A stretch of DNA of 64,000 nt from Hoeflea marina. Lineage in GTDB: Bacteria > Pseudomonadota > Alphaproteobacteria > Rhizobiales > Rhizobiaceae. The DNA lies in the NCBI RefSeq assembly GCF_003182275.1, contig NZ_QGTR01000007.1, forward strand, positions 1-64,000, read 5' to 3'. This document shows positions 59,320 to 64,000 of the stretch, piece by piece. Numbering within the stretch: position 1 is the first letter of the stretch; each line of letters opens with the position of its first letter. The translations under genes and the position numbers were made by a program. The notes below the pieces were generated by a model. That model had not been told where the DNA came from. It did no database searches and saw nothing but the letters and a program-made list of their open reading frames with translations.

Positions 59320-60120
59320 ATGCAGTTTGCCCGCCTCAACGGTGTCACCCTTCACCACCAGGTCATCGGCGCGGCGCCGGGCCGGCCCACCATCGTGTTC
59401 GCCAATTCGCTCGGCACCGACTTCCGCATCTGGCGCGACGTGATCGTCCGGCTCGCCGGCGACTATGGCCTCATCACCTACGACAAGCGCGGCCATGGTC
59501 TCTCCGAAACGGGCAATTCGCCCTACACGATGGACGACCATGTCGGCGATCTCGCGGCTCTGCTCGACCACTACCAGGCAAGCCAGGTGATCGTCTGCGG
59601 CGTCTCGGTCGGCGGCATGATCGCGCAGGGGCTGGCGGCAAGCCGGCCGGACCTGGTCCGGGCGCTGATCCTTTGCGACACCGGCCACAAGATCGGCACG
59701 CCCGAGATGTGGGACGCCCGCATCGCCGCCTGCCGGGAGGGGGGCCTCGCCTCGATGTCGGACGCCATTCTCGAGCGCTGGTTCACCAAGGAGTTCCGCA
59801 AGCCGGAGAATGCCGAATTCACCGGCTACCGGATGATGCTGGAGCGCACGCCGCTGGACGGCTACATCGGCACCTGCGCCGCCATCCGCGACGCCGATTA
59901 CACCATGCATGCCGGCCTGATCGAGGTGCCGACGATCTGCGTGGTCGGCACGGAAGACGGCTCGACGCCGCCGTCGCTGGTGGGCGAACTCGCCCGTCTG
60001 ATCCCCGGTGCGCTGTACCAGGAAATTCCACACGCGGCGCATCTGCCCAGCATCGAGGCGCCGGTGGTGCTTGCCGACGTGATCCGCGCATTTGTTGATC
60101 GCCTGCCGACCGCCGAGTAG
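59320..60120 (+). CDS. 3-oxoadipate enol-lactonase-like alpha/beta hydrolase (PcaD type)
   Basis: 266-aa alpha/beta hydrolase. The oxyanion region is VFANSLGTDFRIW, typical of PcaD, YDKRGHGLSE follows, the nucleophile is Ser96 in VCGVSVGGMIAQGLA, and the catalytic His is in PHAAHLPSIEAP. This pattern is that of enol-lactonases of the beta-ketoadipate pathway, but no pcaC, pcaG, pcaH or pcaB is near. A sugar lactonase or esterase role next to xylose and glycosidase genes is an alternative. It is 23 nt upstream of the GH1 gene. Confidence 0.82.
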   Translation: MQFARLNGVTLHHQVIGAAPGRPTIVFANSLGTDFRIWRDVIVRLAGDYGLITYDKRGHGLSETGNSPYTMDDHVGDLAALLDHYQASQVIVCGVSVGGMIAQGLAASRPDLVRALILCDTGHKIGTPEMWDARIAACREGGLASMSDAILERWFTKEFRKPENAEFTGYRMMLERTPLDGYIGTCAAIRDADYTMHAGLIEVPTICVVGTEDGSTPPSLVGELARLIPGALYQEIPHAAHLPSIEAPVVLADVIRAFVDRLPTAE

Positions 60121-60143
60121 CTCCGCCCTTCAAGGAGGTTCCC

Positions 60144-61523
60144 ATGCCCATGATCCGTTCGCCCAAGGCACTGGCCCACCGGTTTCCCGGGGATTTCGTT
60201 TTCGGCGTGGCCACGGCCGCCTACCAGATCGAGGGCGCCGTGCGCGCCGACGGCCGCAGGCCGTCGATCTGGGATGCGTTCTCGCACATGCCTGGCCGGG
60301 TCCGCGACGGCGACACCGGCGACGTCGCCTGTGACCACTACAACCGGCTCGAGGCCGATCTCGACCTGATGGCCTCGCTCGGCGTCGGCGCCTATCGCTT
60401 TTCCATCGCCTGGCCGCGGGTGCTCCCCGACGGGGAAGGCGGGGTCAACGAGGCGGGACTGGATTTCTACGATCGGCTGATCGACGGCTGCAAGGCCCGC
60501 GGCATCCAGACCTTCGCGACGCTCTATCACTGGGACCTGCCGCTGCAGATCGCCGGCTTCGGCGGCTGGACCAACCGTGACACGGCCCATGCGTTCGCCC
60601 GCTATGCCGGACTGGTGGCAAGGCGATTGGGCGACCGGCTCGACAGTGTCGCCACCTTCAACGAGCCATGGTGCTCGGTCTATCTCGGCCATCTGATGGG
60701 CGTGCATGCGCCCGGAGAACGCTCGATGCAGGCGGCGATGGCGGCCCTGCACACAACCAATCTGGCGCACGGACTCGGCGTGCAGGCGATCCGCGCCGAG
60801 CGCGGCGGGCTTGCGACGGGCATCGTGCTCAATGCCATGGCGGTGATCCCGGCCAGCGACAGGTCGGCGGACCTGGATGCCGCCGAACGCGCCAGCGACT
60901 TTCACAACGGCGCCTTCTTCGGCCCGCTGTTCGCCGGCCGCTATCCGGACGCGATGCTCGCCGCCTGCGCCGACCTGGCGCCGCTGATCCGTGACGGCGA
61001 CATGGCGAAGATCCGGCAGCCACTCGATTTCTGGGGCCTGAACTACTACACGCCCATGCGGGTGGCTCACGACAGCGATCCCAAGGCAGTCTTCCCGCGG
61101 ACCGTGGCCGCGCCCTTCGTCCACCCGGAGAAGACCGACATCGGCTGGGAAATCGACCCGACGGGACTGAGCCACGTGGTGCGCGACCTCTACGGACGCT
61201 ACAAGCTGCCGCAGTTCTACATCACCGAGAACGGTGCGGCCGACAACACCGGCATCGAGAACGGCGCCGTCAGCGACACGATGCGGCTCGACTATCTCAC
61301 CGAGCATCTCAATGTGGCCGCCGACCTGATCGCCGAGGGATTTGCGCTCAAGGGTTACTTCGCCTGGAGCCTGATGGACAATTTCGAGTGGGCCGAGGGC
61401 TACGCCATGCGCTTCGGGTTGATCCATGTCGATTACGGGACGCAGATCCGCACCATCAAGCAGTCCGGCCACTGGTACCGGGACCTGGTCACCGTGCACC
61501 GGTCCGCCGACGCTTCGGCCTAA
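60144..61523 (+). CDS. GH1 beta-glucosidase
   Basis: 459-aa family 1 glycosidase, cytoplasmic (no signal peptide). It opens with FVFGVATAAYQIEGA and RPSIWDAFSH. The acid/base is Glu174 in TFNEPWCSVYLG and the nucleophile Glu362 in FYITENGAADN. AWSLMDNFEWAEGY contacts the sugar. The length and all catalytic residues are standard. It would release glucose or xylose from imported disaccharides. The ATG follows AAGGAGG. A pair of palindromes begins at its stop. Confidence 0.95.
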   Translation: MPMIRSPKALAHRFPGDFVFGVATAAYQIEGAVRADGRRPSIWDAFSHMPGRVRDGDTGDVACDHYNRLEADLDLMASLGVGAYRFSIAWPRVLPDGEGGVNEAGLDFYDRLIDGCKARGIQTFATLYHWDLPLQIAGFGGWTNRDTAHAFARYAGLVARRLGDRLDSVATFNEPWCSVYLGHLMGVHAPGERSMQAAMAALHTTNLAHGLGVQAIRAERGGLATGIVLNAMAVIPASDRSADLDAAERASDFHNGAFFGPLFAGRYPDAMLAACADLAPLIRDGDMAKIRQPLDFWGLNYYTPMRVAHDSDPKAVFPRTVAAPFVHPEKTDIGWEIDPTGLSHVVRDLYGRYKLPQFYITENGAADNTGIENGAVSDTMRLDYLTEHLNVAADLIAEGFALKGYFAWSLMDNFEWAEGYAMRFGLIHVDYGTQIRTIKQSGHWYRDLVTVHRSADASA

Positions 61524-61571
61524 TGCATGTCGCCCGAAAGTGTGCAGCGGTTTCGGGATCACGACATGCAT
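61523..61571. repeat. intergenic palindrome with nested stem
   Basis: Outer arms ATGCATGTCG (61523-61532) and CGACATGCAT (61562-61571) enclose inner arms CCCGAAA (61533-61539) and TTTCGGG (61551-61557). It begins right behind the beta-glucosidase stop. Palindromes of this wording are, as I recall, scattered in rhizobial genomes; a genome search would settle that. Confidence 0.65.
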
Positions 61572-61582
61572 CATTACAAAGA

Positions 61583-61628
61583 GCTAAAGCGCATCGCGTG
61601 AATCTGAATTCATGCGATGCGCTTTAGC
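61583..61628. repeat. palindrome or bidirectional terminator with CTGA loop
   Basis: A 15-bp perfect stem (GCTAAAGCGCATCGC and its complement) extends through six more pairs (GTGAAT with ATTCAT, one wobble) to a CTGA loop, 21 bp in all. It lies between convergent genes, and its right arm contains the TAA stop codon of the minus-strand epimerase. This is the second unit of a two-part rhizobial-type intergenic element. Confidence 0.7.
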
Positions 61629-62628
61629 GCACCACGAAGCCGTGGGCGAAGGGATCCTCGTCGTCATCGATGACGATGGAGTTGCGTCCGGTTTCCACCG
61701 CCCAGCCGGCGATCGACGGAATGATGGCGGGCTTGCCGCCGACTTCCGCCGCCGCTTCCACCCGGCCGTGGAACAGCGAGCCGATGATGCTCTCATGGAC
61801 GAAATCGTCGCCCGGCTTGAGCTTGCCCTTTGCCGCCCACTGCGCCATGCGCGCCGATGTGCCGGTGCCGCAGGGCGAGCGGTCGATGGCCTTGTCGCCA
61901 TAGAACACCGCGTTGCGGGCGCTGGCTTCCGGCCGGGTCGGCGCTCCGGTCCAGAGGATGTGGCTGAGCCCCCGGATCTCCGGCTTTTCGGGATGGACGA
62001 ATGTGTGGTCGCGGTTGAGCGCGTCGCGCAATGCCGGGCTGAGCCGGACCAGATCGCCGGCCGTCATGTCGGCCATGTCGCGGAAATTGTCCTGGGCGTC
62101 GACGATGGCGTAGAAATTGCCGCCATAGGCGACGTCGACGATGAGATCGCCGAGACCCGGACAGTGGGTCCTGAGGCCGGTCGAATGCAGGAAGGCCGGC
62201 ACATTGGTGAGCCGCACCTCGGTGACCTTGCGGCCGGTCTGGGTGTAGCGGGCGACGATGCGGCCGGCCGGCGTGTCGATGGCCAGCACGCCCGGCTCGC
62301 GCGGTCGCACCAGGCCGTTCTCGATCGCCATGGTCACCGTGCCGATGGTGCCGTGGCCGCACATCGGCAGGCAGCCGGAGGTCTCGATGAACAGGAAGCC
62401 GATGTCGCAGTCGTCGCGGGTCGGCGGATACAGGATGGAGCCCGACATCATGTCGTGGCCGCGCGGCTCGAACATCAGCCCGGTGCGGATCCAGTCGAAC
62501 TCGGCCAGGAAATGCGCCCGCCGCTCCAGCATGGTGGCGCCTTCGAGCAGCGGCCCGCCGCCGGCCACCAGCCGGACCGGATTGCCGCAGGTGTGGCCGT
62601 CAATGCAGAAGAACGTGTTGCGCGCCAT
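61624..62628 (-). CDS. 4-hydroxyproline 2-epimerase (proline racemase family)
   Basis: 334-aa PLP-independent epimerase. The two catalytic Cys are Cys90 in LPMCGHGTIG and Cys252 in DRSPCGTGTSA. Having Cys at both places marks proline racemase and 4-hydroxyproline epimerase, whereas dehydratases have a Thr or Ser. FCIDGHTCGNPVRLV opens the protein. It turns trans-4-hydroxy-L-proline into cis-4-hydroxy-D-proline, the first step of its breakdown. A flavin D-amino acid dehydrogenase is encoded 24 nt upstream on the same strand, which supports hydroxyproline over proline. Confidence 0.92.
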   Translation of the reverse strand: MARNTFFCIDGHTCGNPVRLVAGGGPLLEGATMLERRAHFLAEFDWIRTGLMFEPRGHDMMSGSILYPPTRDDCDIGFLFIETSGCLPMCGHGTIGTVTMAIENGLVRPREPGVLAIDTPAGRIVARYTQTGRKVTEVRLTNVPAFLHSTGLRTHCPGLGDLIVDVAYGGNFYAIVDAQDNFRDMADMTAGDLVRLSPALRDALNRDHTFVHPEKPEIRGLSHILWTGAPTRPEASARNAVFYGDKAIDRSPCGTGTSARMAQWAAKGKLKPGDDFVHESIIGSLFHGRVEAAAEVGGKPAIIPSIAGWAVETGRNSIVIDDDEDPFAHGFVVR

Positions 62629-62652
62629 GGAGTCCTCGGAGACGGATAGGGG

Positions 62653-63900
62653 TCAGAAACGGTCGGGCCGGAAAGGCCGAATGTCAATGGACGGCGCCTT
62701 GCCCGCCACTAGATCGGCGGCTAGCCGGCCCATGGCGGCCGACTGGGTCAGTCCCAGATGACCGTTGCCGAAGGCGAGAATCACGCCCGGTGCGCCGGGC
62801 AGTTCACCCATCACCGGCAGGCTGTCGGGCAAGGAGGGCCGATAGCCCATCCATTGCGTGCCGCCTTCCGGCTTGAGGCCGGGCAGAAATCTCGATGCCT
62901 TGTCGAGAATGGTCCTGGCGCGGTCGAAATTGGGCGGCAGGTCGAGGCCTGCGAGTTCGACGGTTCCGGCGACCCGCAATCCGGTCTCGAGCGGCGTGAT
63001 GACGAAGCCGTGGCCGCCGAAGATCAACTGGCGGCGGACATCGAAGGCGCCCACCGGCAGGGTGGTGGCGTAGCCGCGCTCGGTCTCGAGCGGAATCCGG
63101 GGCCCGGTCAGGGAGCCGAGCAGCCGGGTCGACCATGCGCCGGCGGCGACGACGATGCGCGCGGCGGCGCGGCGGCTGCCATCCTCCATCACCAGCCGCG
63201 TGCCATAGCCGTCCCGTTCGAGCGCGCGAACGCCTGCGCGCTCGAAACGGGCTCCATGCCGCTCGGCATGATCCCAGAGCCTGAGCGCGAGGCTGTGGGG
63301 ATCGGAGACGGTCTTCCAGCCCGGCACGAAGGTGCCGGCGACAAAGCTCGGGGCCAGTCCCGGCTGCAGATCCGCCAGTTCGCCGCCGCGCAGATGCGCG
63401 ATGGCGATGCCGGCCTTCTCGCGGCGCTGCCAGCCGGGCGCCGCGGCGCGGAATTCCGTCTCGGATTCATAGAGCTCCAGCGATCCGTCATGACGGATCA
63501 TCGAGGACAGGCCGGCACGCTCATAGAGGGCGAGAGCCTCACGTTCCGCCAGCTGCATCAGGGACGCCTGCGCAAGGATGCTGGCCTCGACCCGCGACGG
63601 CTGGGAAGCGCGCCAGAACTGCCACAGCCAGGGGGTCAGCTTCGGCAGATAGGCAGGGCGGATGGCCAGCGGGCCCAACGGGTCGAGCAGCCAGCGCGGC
63701 GCCCTGCGCATGATCTTCGGCGAGGCCAGCGGCATGATGTCGGAAAAGGCGAGCGCAGCGGCGTTGCCCCGGCTGGTCTCCTCGGCGATGCCCGAACGGT
63801 CGAGCACCGTGACCTTGTGGCCGGCCTCGGCGAGCAGGGCCGCGGCGCTGACGCCAACTATGCCCGCGCCGATGACGATGACGTCACGCCCGTCGCTCAT
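62653..63900 (-). CDS. FAD-dependent D-amino acid (D-hydroxyproline) dehydrogenase
   Basis: 415-aa DAO-family flavoprotein resembling DadA. VIVIGAGIVGVSAAALLAEAG binds FAD, and TSRGNAAALAFSDIMPLASP and LETERGYATTLP are typical of the DadA group. GTQWMGYRPSLPDSLPVMG and FGNGHLGLTQSAAMG are the C-terminal flavin contacts. With the epimerase gene following, oxidation of cis-4-hydroxy-D-proline to pyrroline-4-hydroxy-2-carboxylate is the likely reaction. The ATG overlaps the stop of the upstream partial gene (ATGA). Confidence 0.9.
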   Translation of the reverse strand: MSDGRDVIVIGAGIVGVSAAALLAEAGHKVTVLDRSGIAEETSRGNAAALAFSDIMPLASPKIMRRAPRWLLDPLGPLAIRPAYLPKLTPWLWQFWRASQPSRVEASILAQASLMQLAEREALALYERAGLSSMIRHDGSLELYESETEFRAAAPGWQRREKAGIAIAHLRGGELADLQPGLAPSFVAGTFVPGWKTVSDPHSLALRLWDHAERHGARFERAGVRALERDGYGTRLVMEDGSRRAAARIVVAAGAWSTRLLGSLTGPRIPLETERGYATTLPVGAFDVRRQLIFGGHGFVITPLETGLRVAGTVELAGLDLPPNFDRARTILDKASRFLPGLKPEGGTQWMGYRPSLPDSLPVMGELPGAPGVILAFGNGHLGLTQSAAMGRLAADLVAGKAPSIDIRPFRPDRF

Positions 63901-64000
63901 CGGACCTCGCCTGACTTGCGCGCCGCCAGCATCTGCCGGTGGCGGATGCGGTAGCGGGCGCGGTCCTCCTCGCTGCGGCTGGCATGGCAGTGCGGGCAGG
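63897..64000 (-). CDS. 3' end of an upstream gene (partial), CPHCH motif
   Basis: An open minus-strand frame runs from the window edge to a TGA that overlaps the dehydrogenase start, leaving the last 33 residues. The visible end contains CPHCHASRSEEDRARYR and closes with AARKSGEVR. CPxC-type pairs bind Zn or an Fe-S cluster, and the tail is highly basic. The overlap shows that it belongs to the hydroxyproline operon. The family cannot be named from this fragment. Confidence 0.6.
   Translation of the reverse strand, partial: CPHCHASRSEEDRARYRIRHRQMLAARKSGEVR

Noticed and set aside
59320-60120. Assignment as part of a protocatechuate (pca) operon
   Set aside because: No other pca gene is present. 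The neighbours are xylose and beta-glucosidase genes, so only the enzyme family is claimed.

Overview
The window looks like a chromosomal or megaplasmid segment of an alphaproteobacterium of the order Hyphomicrobiales (Rhizobiales). The evidence is the initiator tRNA at the left edge, the high GC content, the density of ABC/TRAP uptake systems with GntR, IclR, LysR and LacI regulators, and a pair of intergenic palindromes at 61.5 kb of a kind I recall from rhizobial genomes. I cannot name the genus. Almost every gene belongs to uptake and catabolism of small organic compounds. The exceptions are lysS/gltX, a c-di-GMP protein, and one biosynthetic island at the left end.

Region 1 (1-7.2 kb) is the most unusual part. 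Directly beyond tRNA-fMet lies a lower-GC block. It has a PksB/BaeB-type metallo-beta-lactamase hydrolase and a convergent cytochrome P450. Divergent from the P450 is a tightly packed run: a BtaA-like (DUF3419) SAM 3-amino-3-carboxypropyl transferase, a free-standing acyl/peptidyl carrier protein, a class II aaRS-like amino acid:carrier-protein ligase, a DapF-family epimerase, a LysE-family exporter and a D-amino-acid aminotransferase. No PKS or NRPS module is present. I read this as a compact carrier-protein-based pathway that makes, tailors, epimerises, releases and exports a non-proteinogenic amino acid or small metallophore-like compound. I do not recognise it as a described system.

Region 2 (7.2-11.7 kb) holds an aldehyde dehydrogenase, an iron alcohol dehydrogenase and an Ldh-type dehydrogenase, divergent from a GntR/FCD regulator. 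Region 3 (12-21.3 kb) holds an HpcH/HpaI aldolase, a DUF6282 hydrolase-like protein, a DctPQM TRAP transporter, a BKACE enzyme, a flavodoxin-fold oxidoreductase, an IclR regulator, a cupin-like protein and an SDR. Two promoters in this region share an 11-bp motif at the -10 position. Region 4 (21.4-27.6 kb, minus strand) holds a dimethylglycine-dehydrogenase-like FAD/GcvT protein, a PAS-GAF-GGDEF-EAL protein and a LysR regulator.

Region 5 (27.7-40.1 kb) is a polyamine-type operon: a PotABCD-like ABC importer, a class III aminotransferase, a second BKACE, a GNAT, an acetylpolyamine amidohydrolase, a D-arginine-dehydrogenase-like flavoprotein and RidA. It is interrupted by a 929-residue protein that joins a GT-C membrane glycosyltransferase to a pectic-acid-lyase-like alpha/alpha domain. 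Region 6 (40.6-51.2 kb) is an ABC importer with a PTS-type dihydroxyacetone kinase whose phosphotransfer chain (DhaM, HPr, enzyme I) is split into separate genes within the operon.

Region 7 (51.3-55.1 kb) holds a membrane-anchored unknown protein and the housekeeping pair lysS and gltX. Region 8 (55.4-61.5 kb) holds LacI-xylB-xylA, a PcaD-like lactonase and a GH1 beta-glycosidase. Region 9 (61.6-64 kb, minus strand) holds a 4-hydroxyproline epimerase, a D-amino-acid (hydroxyproline) dehydrogenase and the 3' end of a further gene.
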